From: Roseibium sediminicola
Lineage (GTDB): Bacteria > Pseudomonadota > Alphaproteobacteria > Rhizobiales > Stappiaceae
Direction: 5' to 3'
Assembly: GCF_023156505.1 (NCBI RefSeq)
Contig: NZ_JALNMJ010000014.1
Span: 62,001 to 126,000, forward strand
Length of the DNA stretch: 64,000 bases
Part shown: positions 33,555 through 43,887 of the stretch, piece after piece
Layout of the letters: every line of letters starts with the position of its first letter
How positions within the stretch are numbered: position 1 is the stretch's first letter
The notes under the pieces: generated by a model
Databases searched by the model: none
The model's input: only the letters and a program-made list of their open reading frames with translations
What the model was told of the DNA's origin: nothing
Position numbers and translations under genes: made by a program

Positions 33555-34802
33555 TCAGCGCGCGTCCTCAAGGACCTTGCCGTCGCCTTCCGCCTTTTCA
33601 GGCTCTGGCTCAGCTTCCCCGCTGTCCTCGACGATGTCTTCCGAAGCCAGATCGAGGGAGGCTTCGTCATCGGCGTTTTCGTCTTCCGGTCCCAGGGCCA
33701 GGGAAGCGGCGAAATCGCTGTCAGATACCAGATCGGCTGCACCGGTGTCGGAAGCTGCCTCGGCGGTTTCCGCCGGAGCCTCCTCGGCTGGATTGGTAGG
33801 TTCCTGCGCCGTCACCTCGGTGTCGTCACCGGCCTCCGCCACAGCAGGAGCCGTGCCTTCAAGTGCATCCTGAAGGTCGGCGATCCGCTCCCGGGTCCAG
33901 AGCTGCGGCTGGTCGAGCCCAAGTGCCTCGTCATAGGCGCGGGCAACATTCAACGGCAGATGAAAATCGAAATCGTCCCGGCTCGCGAAACGAGCCGACA
34001 ACGCGTCCTTGACGGCAAGGTAGGTGTCCTTCAGGCCGAGTCTCTGCTCGACGCAGGCGGCCGCCGCATCCCGCAAGGTGGTGACATAGTCCCGGGTGGT
34101 CTCGATGGCGGTGGCAACCGCCTGGGTGCCGTTGGCAACCCGTCCCCTCCCCGGCACAAGCGCTGTCGGCCGGAAGGCGGTGATGCGATCGAGCGCGCGC
34201 GGCCAATCGGCCAGGTGAGCGTCGCCGCAATAGGGGATCGCGGATTTCTGCACCAGGTCGCCAGCGAAGATCACACCGCTCGAGGGAACCCATACCACCA
34301 GGTCCCCCATCGTGTGACCGCGGCCGAGATGCATCAGCCGGACTTCCAGGCCGCCGAGATCGATCGTCATGGAAGACGCGATCGTCATGGTCGGCATGGC
34401 GACAGTGCTGCCGGACGGCAGGTCTGAAAAAAGACGCGGATCGCGCTCACGGGAGACAAGAATGTCCTCGGCGCCGCGCGTTTCCACCATCCGCCGGGTC
34501 AGATCGGACGCGATCACTTCGCCCGGCTCGAAAGCCGAGGCGCCAAGCGTGTTGTCGGCATGAAAATGGGTCAGGACGACGGACTTGACCGGCTTGTCGG
34601 TCAGGGCGCGCACCCTGGACAGAACTTTCTCCGCCAGTGCGGGCGTCGCCTGACCATCAATGATCAACACACCGCGCTCGCCGATCACGACACCCGTGTT
34701 CGAGCAGCCATCCGCGCTGAACGCGTAACAGCCCTGTCCGATTTCCTCGAACTGTTCGTTTGCGCCCGGATCCCTGTCGGACCCGTTTGTCATCATGCTC
34801 AT
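33555..34802 (-). CDS. MBL-fold hydrolase with altered metal motif and acidic tail
   Basis: A protein of 415 residues. The metallo-beta-lactamase fold is seen from TGVVIGERGVLIIDGQATPA on. The usual HxHxDH is HFHADN (H79, H81, D83, N84), so the last His is replaced by Asn. Other motifs are present: a central His in HLGRGHTMGDLVVW, the bridging Asp in FAGDLVQ and a late GRG. It resembles relatives that act on sulfur or quinoprotein-linked substrates. After about residue 325 there is a long acidic, Ala-rich tail with no clear fold (EEAPAETAEAASDTG, EPEPEKAEGDG). There is no signal peptide. The exact substrate is unknown. Confidence 0.85.
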   Translation of the reverse strand: MSMMTNGSDRDPGANEQFEEIGQGCYAFSADGCSNTGVVIGERGVLIIDGQATPALAEKVLSRVRALTDKPVKSVVLTHFHADNTLGASAFEPGEVIASDLTRRMVETRGAEDILVSRERDPRLFSDLPSGSTVAMPTMTIASSMTIDLGGLEVRLMHLGRGHTMGDLVVWVPSSGVIFAGDLVQKSAIPYCGDAHLADWPRALDRITAFRPTALVPGRGRVANGTQAVATAIETTRDYVTTLRDAAAACVEQRLGLKDTYLAVKDALSARFASRDDFDFHLPLNVARAYDEALGLDQPQLWTRERIADLQDALEGTAPAVAEAGDDTEVTAQEPTNPAEEAPAETAEAASDTGAADLVSDSDFAASLALGPEDENADDEASLDLASEDIVEDSGEAEPEPEKAEGDGKVLEDAR

Positions 34803-35171
34803 CGCGGTCTCGCCTTCCTGCCAGCTGACTGACTGCCTGCACCTTGTTGCACGGCAAACGCCACGCCTTTTTCTGTTGACTGTAGCGTCTCAGCTTCCAA
34901 GCCTGATTCGCAATTTTCCACCGGTGAAATCCTTAACTATTCCTTTTTTATCAACAGATAGCTTCTGTCTTTCGCCCTTCCTCGACTGCTAAAGGTGAAG
35001 CTCTCCGCCATTCTTGCTTTCCGGCTTGCTGATTTTTCGTAGCAGGCCGGGTTGTCATTGCCGCGATTATCAAGTGGATATACTTGCTAGTGTCAGAAAA
35101 TGGCCGGAACGCGGCAGCGTTCTTCTGCCAGTTCGATCAGGCTTAACAAAGCTCCAAGGTGCAACACACAA
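34803..35171. other. Divergent intergenic region of 369 bases, no gene seen
   Basis: This gap lies between the MBL-fold gene and the MarR gene, which point away from each other, so it should hold both promoters. It is more AT-rich than its neighbours around 34920-34960. I find one dyad (35071-35086) but no RNA gene or credible ORF. Confidence 0.6.
35071..35086. promoter_or_regulatory. Candidate MarR operator
   Basis: The dyad caagt-ggatat-acttg has perfect five-base arms around a six-base spacer. It lies 86 bases upstream of the MarR start codon in an otherwise empty divergent region. The arms are short, so the site could be chance. Confidence 0.4.
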
Positions 35172-35672
35172 ATGTCCGAACATGGCGGCTCGAAAGCAGA
35201 GCGGAACGGCAAGGTCTCCGGGGAAAACACCGTCTTGAGACTGCGCCACTTCCTGCCCTACCGTCTCAATCACCTAGCCGAAACGGTCAGCAAATCCTTT
35301 TCCAAGATCTACGCCGACAGTTATGGCATCGGCATTCCGGAGTGGCGGGTGCTGGCGACGCTTGGCGAGCACGAGGCGATGACCGCGCGCGATATCTGCG
35401 AGGCGACCTCGATGCACAAGACAAAGGTCAGCCGTGCGGTCGCCGCCCTCGAGAAACGGAACTTCCTGCAGCGTGTCACCAATCCGGAGGACCAACGCGA
35501 ACAGACGCTTCGGCTGAGCGCTGACGGCATCGCGGTTTACGAGGACATCGTCCCGCGGGCACTTGCCTATTCGAAGGAGCTGGAGGACGCGCTGACCGCG
35601 GACCAGAAGGCCCTCCTCGATGATCTGTTCGCACGCCTGCACCGGGCGGCCAGCACCCACGAAAACAGCTGA
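35172..35672 (+). CDS. MarR family transcriptional regulator
   Basis: A regulator of 166 residues with a typical MarR core: LNHLAETVSKSFSKIYADSY, IPEWRVLATLGEHEAMTARD, the recognition helix MHKTKVSRAVAALEKRNFL and the wing VTNPEDQREQTLRLSADG. The N-terminal 30 residues are polar and unstructured. The start MSEHGGSK is at 35172; an in-frame ATG at 35100 lies within a less coding-like region. Neighbours give no clear target; the divergent MBL-fold gene is one possibility. Confidence 0.85.
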   Translation: MSEHGGSKAERNGKVSGENTVLRLRHFLPYRLNHLAETVSKSFSKIYADSYGIGIPEWRVLATLGEHEAMTARDICEATSMHKTKVSRAVAALEKRNFLQRVTNPEDQREQTLRLSADGIAVYEDIVPRALAYSKELEDALTADQKALLDDLFARLHRAASTHENS

Positions 35673-35807
35673 AATTTCCCTAGAGCGCGACGCCCCCGCC
35701 ATTAACCTAACGTGAGAGCTTTCGTTGCTATTGATAGGGGCTAGGGCGATACTGGATGCAACGGCTTTTGCCGGCACGGCGTGGGGATGCGCCGTTGGGG
35801 ACAGGAC

Positions 35808-37148
35808 ATGGGATTTCGCGGGACCGCCAGATCAGGGATTTTGGCGCGCGCTGTGATAACCGGCGCGGCGCTGTTCCTTTGCGCTCAGGTGGCAGAAGCC
35901 GCCAGTTGTAGCAGCCTCACATCCGAATTGCGCCGCCTGGAATCGGGTGCCAGCTCCCAGTCGCCTGCCGCCCAGAAATGGAGCACAGCGAAACGTCAGC
36001 AGCAAAAGGCGCTCAGCGCGGCGGAACGCGACGCGAGTTACTTCGGCTGCGCCTCTTCGTCGACCAGCCAGTGCACCGGCTTGAACAGCAAAATCAAGAA
36101 GATGCGGGCCAACCTTAAAGCGATTGAACGCCAACTGGCCAAGTCCAGTGGCGGCGGCTCCGGCAAGCGGCTGCGCCAGGTGCGCGCTGCGATCAAGAAA
36201 CAGAACTGCAATGCGCCCGCAACGACGCGACAGGCCGAACGCCAAAATGCTCCTGAGGGTGACAGGCCGCGGTCATTGCTCTCGCGCCTGTTCAATCCGC
36301 AACCGCGTGCGGAACCGGTCTCGGCAACGGCCGGCGACCGCGAAATCACGACTGTCCGGAGGCAGCAACGCAGCGGAACGGGGCAGCGCAGCCTGCCGTC
36401 CGGCGGCAAGTTCCGCACCCTGTGTGTCAGAACCTGTGACGGCTATTTCTTTCCGGTGAGCTATTCGATCGGCAAACGCCAGTTCGCCTATGACGAAGCC
36501 CGTTGTTCGGAAATCTGCCCGGCTGCGCAAACAGAACTCTATGTCTACCGCAATCCTGGCGGCGATCCGTCCGACATGATGTCACTTGCAGGCGAACTCT
36601 ATTCTGAGCAGCCCTTTGCCAACCGGTACAAATCGGAGTTTGTCGAAGGCTGCAGCTGCCGCCTTGCGCGGCAATCGAAACGGCAGTCGTCCTGGACAGA
36701 GCTCACCACCGTTTCGGGCAACCGGGTGTTCATTTCAGATATCAGCGCCGGCCTGCCGAGACGAACCCTGCAGCCGAGCCGCGGCAGCACCTTTGATGAT
36801 GAAGGCCGGACGGCCTCTCCGCTCACCCGGACACCGCTCACCCGCGCGCAGCTGCCGCGCTACGAGGACCCCGACACGCTGCTCAATCTGGAGAAGGGCT
36901 TCGACGTCACTGCCAATGTCAGCCTCGCGGCCGCGCGCATCGGCAAGGGTGCGGACGACATAGCGTCCGGCTACGACCTGCGCGACGGGCTTCCAGTACT
37001 CTCAATCCATTCCAGACCGGAAACGAAAGATGCGGACGTCGCCGCCTTCGCGCCGGTGTTTCAGAACGGCGACGACGGGTTCCGCGAAGTACCGGACGGC
37101 AAGGCGCCGGTCAGGGTAGTCGGTCCAGAATATTTTGTCGCCCAATAA
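35808..37148 (+). CDS. DUF2865 domain secreted protein
   Basis: A protein of 446 residues with a signal peptide ([21 protein letters not shown]). Residues about 30-140 are Gln/Ser/Lys-rich and helical, with a possible coiled coil ([20 protein letters not shown]). The DUF2865 core follows at about 203-290: [38 protein letters not shown], and FVEGCSCRL. The six spaced Cys should make disulfides. The domain is found in the Hyphomicrobiales and has no known function. The ATG at 35808 is chosen over 35781. Its 3' end overlaps the end of the convergent gltX gene by 38 bases. Confidence 0.82.
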   Translation: MGFRGTARSGILARAVITGAALFLCAQVAEAASCSSLTSELRRLESGASSQSPAAQKWSTAKRQQQKALSAAERDASYFGCASSSTSQCTGLNSKIKKMRANLKAIERQLAKSSGGGSGKRLRQVRAAIKKQNCNAPATTRQAERQNAPEGDRPRSLLSRLFNPQPRAEPVSATAGDREITTVRRQQRSGTGQRSLPSGGKFRTLCVRTCDGYFFPVSYSIGKRQFAYDEARCSEICPAAQTELYVYRNPGGDPSDMMSLAGELYSEQPFANRYKSEFVEGCSCRLARQSKRQSSWTELTTVSGNRVFISDISAGLPRRTLQPSRGSTFDDEGRTASPLTRTPLTRAQLPRYEDPDTLLNLEKGFDVTANVSLAAARIGKGADDIASGYDLRDGLPVLSIHSRPETKDADVAAFAPVFQNGDDGFREVPDGKAPVRVVGPEYFVAQ

Positions 37149-38472
37149 GCGGCAGCAGGGCCTTCATGTCCGGACCGTGATCCATGCCGGTCAGAACACG
37201 GCGCAGCGGCATGAACAGGCCCCGCCCCTTGCGGCCGGTTTCCGCCTTCAGCGCCGAGGTCCAGGCGCCCCAGCTGTCTTCCGTGATCTCACCTTCCGGC
37301 AGGAAATTGCGCGCGATTGACACGAACTCCCGGTCCTCATCGTTGATCCGGCCGTCCACCGGACCGGTGACGACCTGCCAATAGTCGCGGGCATCGGCGA
37401 CCGTCTCGCAATTGCCGCGCACGGTCTCCCAGAATGCTTCGCTCGGTTGGATCCCGATCCCGGCCAGCCGGTCGGCGACGGCTTCAAAGGGCATCTCGTG
37501 CACCAGGCGGGCATTGAGCGTCTTGAGCTCGTCCGGATCGAATTTGGCGGCCGAGCGCGAGACGCTGGTGAGGTCAAATTTTTCCACCAGGGCTGCCATC
37601 GACGCCAGCGGCTCGACTGCCTGGCTGGTTCCGGTCAGAACCGCGAGCGAGGCCACCGCCATCGGCTCGAGACCTGCTTCCCGAAGAGACCCGATCGACA
37701 GGGCGCCCTTGCGCTTGGAGAGTCCCTCCCCGTCCCGCGTCGTCAGCAGATTGTGGTGGCCGAAGACCGGTGGGTTTGCGTCCATCGCCTGAAAGATAGC
37801 AATCTGCACACCGGTGTTGGAAATATGATCCTCACCGCGGATGATGTGGCTGATGCCCATCTCGATGTCGTCGACAATAGACGTGAACGTGTAGAGATAG
37901 GAGCCGTCCGCCCGGATCAGCACCGGGTCTGACATGGAGGCGAGATCAACCGCCTGGTCGCCACGGCAGAGATCCGTCCAGGCAACATCCGTGCGTTTGG
38001 TTGCAAACGGGTCGCCGTCATGGTTCGGCAGCAGGAAGCGCCAATGGGGCTTGCGGCCCTCGGCCTCAAACGCGGCCCGCTCTTCGTCCGTCTGCTTCAG
38101 GCCGGCCCGGTCATAGACCGGCGGGCGGCCGAGTGCGCGCTGGCGCGAGCGGCGGCGTTCCAGTTCTTCCGGCGTCTCGTAGCACGGATAGAGCAGCCCC
38201 GCGTCCTTCAGCTTCTGTGCCGCGACATCGTAGCTGGCCAGACGGTCCGACTGGCGCTCGATCCGGTCAGGGTCGATGCCAAGCCAGCGCAGGTCCTTTT
38301 CGATGGAAACGGCGTATTCCTGCTTCGAGCGCACCGTGTCGGTATCGTCGAAGCGGAGAATGAAGGTGCCCCCCATCTTCTTGGCAAACAGCCAATTGTA
38401 GAGCGCGGGACGGCTGTTGCCGATGTGGATGTGGCCGGTCGGTGACGGCGCGAAGCGAACTGTAACGGTCAT
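37111..38472 (-). CDS. gltX: Glutamyl-tRNA synthetase
   Basis: Class I synthetase of 453 residues. The HIGH-type motif is [14 protein letters not shown], the KMSKS-type motif is GLSKRKG, and the domain between carries [20 protein letters not shown] and [12 protein letters not shown]-like text. Many alphaproteobacteria carry two GltX enzymes, one also charging tRNA-Gln for amidation; which one this is cannot be told from the gene alone. It starts at the ATG at 38472 ([10 protein letters not shown]). The convergent DUF2865 gene overlaps its last 38 bases. Confidence 0.92.
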   Translation of the reverse strand: MTVTVRFAPSPTGHIHIGNSRPALYNWLFAKKMGGTFILRFDDTDTVRSKQEYAVSIEKDLRWLGIDPDRIERQSDRLASYDVAAQKLKDAGLLYPCYETPEELERRRSRQRALGRPPVYDRAGLKQTDEERAAFEAEGRKPHWRFLLPNHDGDPFATKRTDVAWTDLCRGDQAVDLASMSDPVLIRADGSYLYTFTSIVDDIEMGISHIIRGEDHISNTGVQIAIFQAMDANPPVFGHHNLLTTRDGEGLSKRKGALSIGSLREAGLEPMAVASLAVLTGTSQAVEPLASMAALVEKFDLTSVSRSAAKFDPDELKTLNARLVHEMPFEAVADRLAGIGIQPSEAFWETVRGNCETVADARDYWQVVTGPVDGRINDEDREFVSIARNFLPEGEITEDSWGAWTSALKAETGRKGRGLFMPLRRVLTGMDHGPDMKALLPLIGRQNILDRLP

Positions 38473-38528
38473 GGCGGTTGAGTTAGCCCGTGAGAGATTG
38501 GTCAGCAACCGAAAATCGGTCGCTTCGG

Positions 38529-39743
38529 TCAAGATAATGAAGCGGAGTGGTACGCCCGTGACGTGAGCGCCAGCACCAGGCAGAAACCGAGGCAGTAAAG
38601 ACCCATTGCGATGACCTGCAGGTCAAAGGCAATTCCCAGGTCAATCAGCCAGCCAATCAGGCCTGGCCCGGCCGCCGAAGCGAACACCATCAGCGAAAAG
38701 GCGACGGCGCGAACTGCGCCCATGTGCCGGGTGCCATAGACCTCGGGCCAGAGGGCACCAACAAGCGTGCCGTTGAAACCGTTGGAAATGCCGACAAGAG
38801 ACATGAAGATGAAGGCGGACAGCGGCGCATGAAACCCGGCGAGAACCAAACAGGCCACGGTCAGGGGCACCAAGGTGAAGGGCAGGAGCTGGCGCGCGGA
38901 GAACCGGTCAATCAGCGGGCCGATGATCAGCGAGGCGCAGACGACGCCGGAGGCCATGAACAGGAAGGAACTGGCAAAGAGTTCCAGGGTCCAGCCGCGC
39001 AGCTCGACAAGATAGACCTGGTGAAAGAAGATCGCCGTACCGATGAAGGCCGGCGCGTTGACGCCAAGCGAGGCCAGCCAGAATCGCGGATCGCGCAACA
39101 CCTCGGCCCGGGTCCATTGCCGGCCCTCGGGCTTCGCCGAAGCCACTTCTGCGGCGTTCGGAACCCGGTCCCTTGCCAGCAGCGTCAGCAGCACCGGCAT
39201 GGCGACCATCACGAGCACAAGCGCCGACACGGTCCAGGCGCCGCGCCAGCCGAAGGTGTTGTTCAACAGGACAAAGCAGATCGGAAACAGCGCCTCGGCA
39301 GTGGGAAAGCCCAGCATCGCAATGGAGACTGCGCGTCCACGCCGCGCGGAAAACCAGCGCCCCGCAGCGGTCACCGACGTGTGGGTCATCATACCCTGTC
39401 CGCACAGGCGCAGCCCGTAAAAGGCAAACGCCACCATCCAGACCGAGAACGCCCCAGCCATGGCAAGGCAGAACAGCGCCAACCCACTCATCACGACAGC
39501 GGCGATCCAGCGGACCGGAAAATGATCCAGGCTCTTGCCGACATAAGGCAGCGTCAATGCGCTGCCGAGCGTCGCCAACATATAAAGCAGGCCCAGCTCG
39601 CCGTGGCTGAGGCCGAATTCGGCGCGGATGTCACCGCCCGAGAGCGAGATGAAGAAGGTCTGGCCGAAGCCGGAAAAGACCGCCAGCAGATAGCTGGCGG
39701 ACAGCCATCTGGCATTTTCGCGCAGGAAGGAAAAATAGGACAT
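38529..39743 (-). CDS. MFS transporter
   Basis: A twelve-segment transporter of 404 residues in the major facilitator superfamily. The loop between segments 2 and 3 is [12 protein letters not shown] (a degenerate G-x-x-x-D motif), and later RFSARQL occupies the equivalent place in the second half. [19 protein letters not shown] is reminiscent of monocarboxylate/oxalate-type permeases. The substrate is unknown. It is 56 bases upstream of gltX on the same strand. Confidence 0.88.
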   Translation of the reverse strand: MSYFSFLRENARWLSASYLLAVFSGFGQTFFISLSGGDIRAEFGLSHGELGLLYMLATLGSALTLPYVGKSLDHFPVRWIAAVVMSGLALFCLAMAGAFSVWMVAFAFYGLRLCGQGMMTHTSVTAAGRWFSARRGRAVSIAMLGFPTAEALFPICFVLLNNTFGWRGAWTVSALVLVMVAMPVLLTLLARDRVPNAAEVASAKPEGRQWTRAEVLRDPRFWLASLGVNAPAFIGTAIFFHQVYLVELRGWTLELFASSFLFMASGVVCASLIIGPLIDRFSARQLLPFTLVPLTVACLVLAGFHAPLSAFIFMSLVGISNGFNGTLVGALWPEVYGTRHMGAVRAVAFSLMVFASAAGPGLIGWLIDLGIAFDLQVIAMGLYCLGFCLVLALTSRAYHSASLS

Positions 39744-39792
39744 CAGGGCAATGCTTTCTCAGACGCGGCAACGAATATGCCACACAAATTGA

Positions 39793-39899
39793 CCTCCTCC
39801 TGAGGAGCTGCGCAGCAGCGTCTCGAAGGATCGGCCGCTTGCTCGGGAACGAGTGTCCGATCCTTCGAGACGGGCCTGACGGCCCTCCTCAGGATGAGG
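39793..39899. repeat. Intergenic palindromic repeat, family B
   Basis: A nested hairpin: outer arms cctcctcctgaggag / ctcctcaggatgagg match at 14 of 15 positions, and inner arms gtctcgaaggatcgg / ccgatccttcgagac are a perfect 15-base match around a 22-base loop. It lies between the nadE 3' end and the MFS gene start. Elements with tcgaaggatc arms are widespread between genes in the Hyphomicrobiales. Confidence 0.75.
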
Positions 39900-39921
39900 C
39901 TGAGAGAATGTGTAGCGTCCC

Positions 39922-41613
39922 TCAGGACCGGTCGCGGAACCGGTTGGTAATCGGGTAACGGCGGTCCTTGCCGAAATTGCGTTCTGTAATCTTGACGCCC
40001 GGAGGTGCCTGACGGCGCTTGTATTCTGCGATGTAGAGAAGATGCTCGATCCGGTGGATCAAAGCCCGGTCATGACCGCGCTGTTCGATGTCGCCCACCG
40101 ACATTTCATCCTCGACCAGGCATTCCAGGATATCGTCGAGCACGTCATAGGGCGGCAGGGAATCCTGGTCGGTCTGGTTCTCGCGCAGCTCCGCTGTCGG
40201 CACCTTGGTGATGATGTTGGCCGGGATCACCTCGCCGCCCGGCCCCATGAGGCCGTCCGGCCGGTTTTCATTGCGCCAGGCGGCCAGATGAAAGACCTGG
40301 GTCTTGTAGAGATCCTTGATCGGATTGTAACCGCCGTTCATGTCGCCATAGAGCGTGGCATAGCCGACCGACATTTCCGACTTGTTGCCGGTGGTCATGA
40401 CCATCCGGCCGAATTTGTTGGAAACCGCCATCAGGATCACGCCGCGGGCGCGGGACTGCAGGTTCTCCTCCGTCGTGTCCTCTTTGGTGCCGGCAAAGAG
40501 ATCGCTCAGGGCGCTCGCAAAGCCTTCCACCGGTTCGGCGATCGGCACGGTATCGTAGCGGATGCCGAGCGCCCTGGCGCAGTCGGCGGCGTCCTTGATG
40601 CTTTCCTCGGACGTATAGCGGTAGGGCAGCATGATAGCATGGACCTTGTCGGCGCCGAGCGCGTCGACGGCCATCGCGGCGCAAATGGCCGAGTCGATCC
40701 CGCCCGACAGACCGAGTACGACGCCCGGGAATCCATTCTTGTTGACATAGTCGCCGAGCCCCATGACGCAGGCCCGCCAGTTGGCTTCGTCCAGATCCGG
40801 CAGTTTGGCGACCGTGCCGTTCTCGCAGATCCAGGTGTCGCCGTCCCTGCGCCAGTCGCTGATCCCAAGGGCGGTTTCAAACTGCGGCAGCTGAAACGCG
40901 AGCGAACGGTCGGCATGGAGCGCGAAGGAGCCGCCATCGAAGACCAGTTCGTCCTGCCCGCCCAGCTGATTGCAATAAATCAGCGGCAAACCTGTCTGGA
41001 CCACTCGGGAGACCACCACCTGCAGACGTTCCTCCGCCCGGTTCTCCCAGTAGGGCGAGCCGTTGGGGACAAGCAGCAGCTCAGCGCCGGTTTCCTCGAG
41101 GCACTCGCAGACTTCGTCGTTCCAGATGTCCTCGCAGATCGGCAGGCCGATGCGCACGCCGCGGAAATCGACAGGCCCCGGCAGCGGGCCCGCTGCGAAG
41201 ACGCGTTTTTCGTCGAAGACGCTGTAATTCGGCAGGTCGTATTTGGTGCGCACCGCCCGGATTTCGCCCTGATCCAGCAGCAGCGCGGCGTTATAGACCC
41301 TGCCGTCCTCGCCGCGCCAGGGCGCGCCGACGATCAGTCCCGGTCCGCCATCGGCGGTCTCCTTTGCCAGCGATTCGGCAGCTTCCATGCAGCGCCTGAC
41401 AAAAGCAGGTTTCAGCACCAGGTCTTCCGGCAGATAGCCGGCAAGCACCAGCTCGGAGGTTAGCACAAGGTCTGCCCCTTCAGCCGCAGCTTGCGCGCGG
41501 GCCTTGCGGACAAGATCGGCATTGCCGGCGACATCGCCAACAGTGGGGTTGAGCTGCGCGACAGCCAGTCGGAAACGGTCTGCGATCATCGGAGAGGTAC
41601 CAGGAAGTGACAT
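39922..41613 (-). CDS. nadE: NAD+ synthase, glutamine-hydrolysing
   Basis: A protein of 563 residues that amidates nicotinic acid adenine dinucleotide to NAD+. The N-terminal nitrilase-type glutaminase has its Glu in LVLTSELVLAGYLPEDL, its Lys in RTKYDLPNYSVFDE and its Cys in LPICEDIWND. The C-terminal synthetase begins at about residue 275 and has the ATP loop LGLSGGIDSA, then TTGNKSEMSVGYAT. The start is the ATG at 41613 with a GGAAAG site; MIADRFRL at 41589 is an alternative. Confidence 0.95.
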   Translation of the reverse strand: MSLPGTSPMIADRFRLAVAQLNPTVGDVAGNADLVRKARAQAAAEGADLVLTSELVLAGYLPEDLVLKPAFVRRCMEAAESLAKETADGGPGLIVGAPWRGEDGRVYNAALLLDQGEIRAVRTKYDLPNYSVFDEKRVFAAGPLPGPVDFRGVRIGLPICEDIWNDEVCECLEETGAELLLVPNGSPYWENRAEERLQVVVSRVVQTGLPLIYCNQLGGQDELVFDGGSFALHADRSLAFQLPQFETALGISDWRRDGDTWICENGTVAKLPDLDEANWRACVMGLGDYVNKNGFPGVVLGLSGGIDSAICAAMAVDALGADKVHAIMLPYRYTSEESIKDAADCARALGIRYDTVPIAEPVEGFASALSDLFAGTKEDTTEENLQSRARGVILMAVSNKFGRMVMTTGNKSEMSVGYATLYGDMNGGYNPIKDLYKTQVFHLAAWRNENRPDGLMGPGGEVIPANIITKVPTAELRENQTDQDSLPPYDVLDDILECLVEDEMSVGDIEQRGHDRALIHRIEHLLYIAEYKRRQAPPGVKITERNFGKDRRYPITNRFRDRS

Positions 41614-41812
41614 GGCTTTCCGGTGTAGCGGGAAGCCATCCGCCTTGCAATCATCCTGTCAGCAGGTTGCGGCTTCGAAATCCGGTCTGGTCCGGTTTCC
41701 CGGTCATCGCAGTTCAACTGGTTCAGACCGTCGATGGTTCAGGCATATGCTACCGACGACGCATTGCCGCACGGCTTTCCTTTTTTGCTCCCCCTCGATG
41801 CCGGCTCTCCGT

Positions 41813-43702
41813 TCACAGGTGGGCGTGAACAACCGAGATAGCATGGTGGAGGACATGCTTGGCAAAGTCGATCGACTCAGGAGTCGCCCTGATCGGAGCT
41901 CTCGCGTCTTTCTGGTCCACGTCAGGAATCTGCAAAACCCGCCCTTCCACGACGGTGCCCCAGACACCGATATCCTTGATTGTCATCGGGTCGACCATGA
42001 TCGGATTCTCGGTAAGAATGGTGAAATTGGCGAGCTTGCCTGGCTCGATGCTTCCGCGCTCGTCTTCAAGCCGATGCGACCAGGCAGCGTTGATGGTCAC
42101 CCCGCGCAACGCCTGCTCGGCGGTTACACGCTGGTTCTCTCCAGCGACCCGGCCGGAACTCGTCACCCGGTTCACGGCGCACCACATCAGGAACAGTGGA
42201 TCGCCCGGCGCCATCGGCATGTCGGAATGCAGCGACCAGGAAATATTCGCTCGTTCCACATCCGCCAGCCGAACCATCTGATCGGCGCGCTCCGGTCCGA
42301 GGCCGGTTTCGCTGTAGCGATCCGAAAGCGCCGTTACATAATAGGGGTTCGCGCTGACGATCGCCCCCAGCTTGCGGATAAGCTCGACTTGGTCCTGAGC
42401 GCTGACGGCGAAATGTACTATCACCGTACGGTGATCATAGCGTGGATTGCGGCGCAGATTCTCTTCCAACACGTTCAGCACCCGGTCGAGCCCTGCGTCG
42501 CCATTGACGTGCACATGTACCTGATAACCCGCATCCCAGTAAATGCGGAAGGCGCGCTCGAAAGCGTCGAGATCCATCATCCATTCACCGTGATAATCGC
42601 CAATGGGCGGCTGGCGCAACTGGATCGCGAGCGAGTAGATCGCGCCATCTGCAAAGAGTTTCACGGTTTCCTTCTTCATGCTGGTCATACCGGAATACCA
42701 GTCCTCCAGCGCCAAAGTGGCCGGAATCACTTGATCATCGTCCTTGCTGGCGGCAACAAGGCTCTTGCCGTCGGCAATGAAACTCCAGCGGAAGGGCATG
42801 GAGGACGGCGACATAACCTCGTTCACTGCGTCCTGCACGGGCTTGGAGAGGATGCCACCGGGCTCGTTGCCATAGGTCACGCCATTTGCATGCATGTAGT
42901 CGCGCATCAACTCCAACCCGGCGCGGAACCTCTCCGGATCGGCGACAATCGGAGCGATTTGCGGCAGGACGGCAAACAATCCCTGTTCCCAGAAATGGCC
43001 GTCCCGGTAGCTCGACTGAGCGTTGGCAGAGGGGGACCAGTTCGCCATGAGCCCCTCGGTCACGCCGGCCTTCTCCATCGCCGCCGTGTTCAGGATGAAT
43101 TCATGGCAGGAGCGGGCCCAGACGAAGATCGGGCGCGTGGTGCTGATCGTGTCGAGATCGTCGCGGGTAAGCGGTCCGTAGAAGGCCGCATGATACCCCC
43201 AGGTGAGCAGAGGTTCTTCTGGATCGTCAAGCGCGGCCTCCGCAGCAGCGAGGCGAGTCATGAAATCGTCCTTGTCCTTCACGGCGGGAACGGTTCCGCC
43301 CGGCAGGTCCCAGTCCTCTATCGCGAGGATTTCTGACGACATGGTCAGCCCGGCAAGGACCGGGTGGTCGTGCTGCGCGATGAAGCCGGGAACAATTACA
43401 TGGTCTTCGAACCTGCGATCGACATCGTGGGGCTGGTCTCCCAGCATGGCCTTGACCTCTTCAAGCGTGCCGGTGGCGAGAATGCGGCTGTTCACGACGG
43501 CCACAGCCTGTGCCGTGGGGCGGTCAGGATGGAGCGTGACGATATCGCGGGCGGTGAAAATGGTCGCCTTTTCGAGATCCAGCATTGCGCCGCCGAGATC
43601 TGTCAACGAGCGTGCCTCGGCCCAAACCATTCCTGGAAGCGCCATCGTGGTGGAACTGGCAAGCGCAGCCTTGAGGAGGTTTCGTCTCTGAATGCCCGGC
43701 AT
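41813..43702 (-). CDS. Secreted amidohydrolase, YtcJ-like
   Basis: A protein of 629 residues of the amidohydrolase superfamily. It has a twin-arginine-type leader (QRRNLLKAALASSTTMALPG), so it may be exported folded. The metal motif is GFIAQHDHPVLAG (HxH), later HVHVNGDAGLDRVL and VIVHFAVS supply more ligands, and the late Asp is in SLHSDMPMAPGDP. The C-terminal GSIEPGKLANFTIL is standard for the family. Substrates for YtcJ-like enzymes are mostly unknown. It is monocistronic. Confidence 0.88.
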   Translation of the reverse strand: MPGIQRRNLLKAALASSTTMALPGMVWAEARSLTDLGGAMLDLEKATIFTARDIVTLHPDRPTAQAVAVVNSRILATGTLEEVKAMLGDQPHDVDRRFEDHVIVPGFIAQHDHPVLAGLTMSSEILAIEDWDLPGGTVPAVKDKDDFMTRLAAAEAALDDPEEPLLTWGYHAAFYGPLTRDDLDTISTTRPIFVWARSCHEFILNTAAMEKAGVTEGLMANWSPSANAQSSYRDGHFWEQGLFAVLPQIAPIVADPERFRAGLELMRDYMHANGVTYGNEPGGILSKPVQDAVNEVMSPSSMPFRWSFIADGKSLVAASKDDDQVIPATLALEDWYSGMTSMKKETVKLFADGAIYSLAIQLRQPPIGDYHGEWMMDLDAFERAFRIYWDAGYQVHVHVNGDAGLDRVLNVLEENLRRNPRYDHRTVIVHFAVSAQDQVELIRKLGAIVSANPYYVTALSDRYSETGLGPERADQMVRLADVERANISWSLHSDMPMAPGDPLFLMWCAVNRVTSSGRVAGENQRVTAEQALRGVTINAAWSHRLEDERGSIEPGKLANFTILTENPIMVDPMTIKDIGVWGTVVEGRVLQIPDVDQKDARAPIRATPESIDFAKHVLHHAISVVHAHL

Positions 43703-43887
43703 GGTTTCTCCTCTTCATCAGCATTTGGGACCGGTTTCGTCGGGAAGCAGAAAGCTGGATGAGCCTTGGTCCATCCATTGCTGGTCGTCCCTGAATTACC
43801 AGGAGTGCAATACATAGTCCCTCTCAAGGGATCAGGACCTGCTGCAACGGTGTCGTCCGCTTCGAGCACCAGATATTCTACGGCTGG

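Noticed and set aside
41607-41828. Small plus-strand frame between nadE and the amidohydrolase
   Set aside because: No ribosome site or motif, and it overlaps neighbouring gene ends; the gap most likely holds only the nadE promoter.
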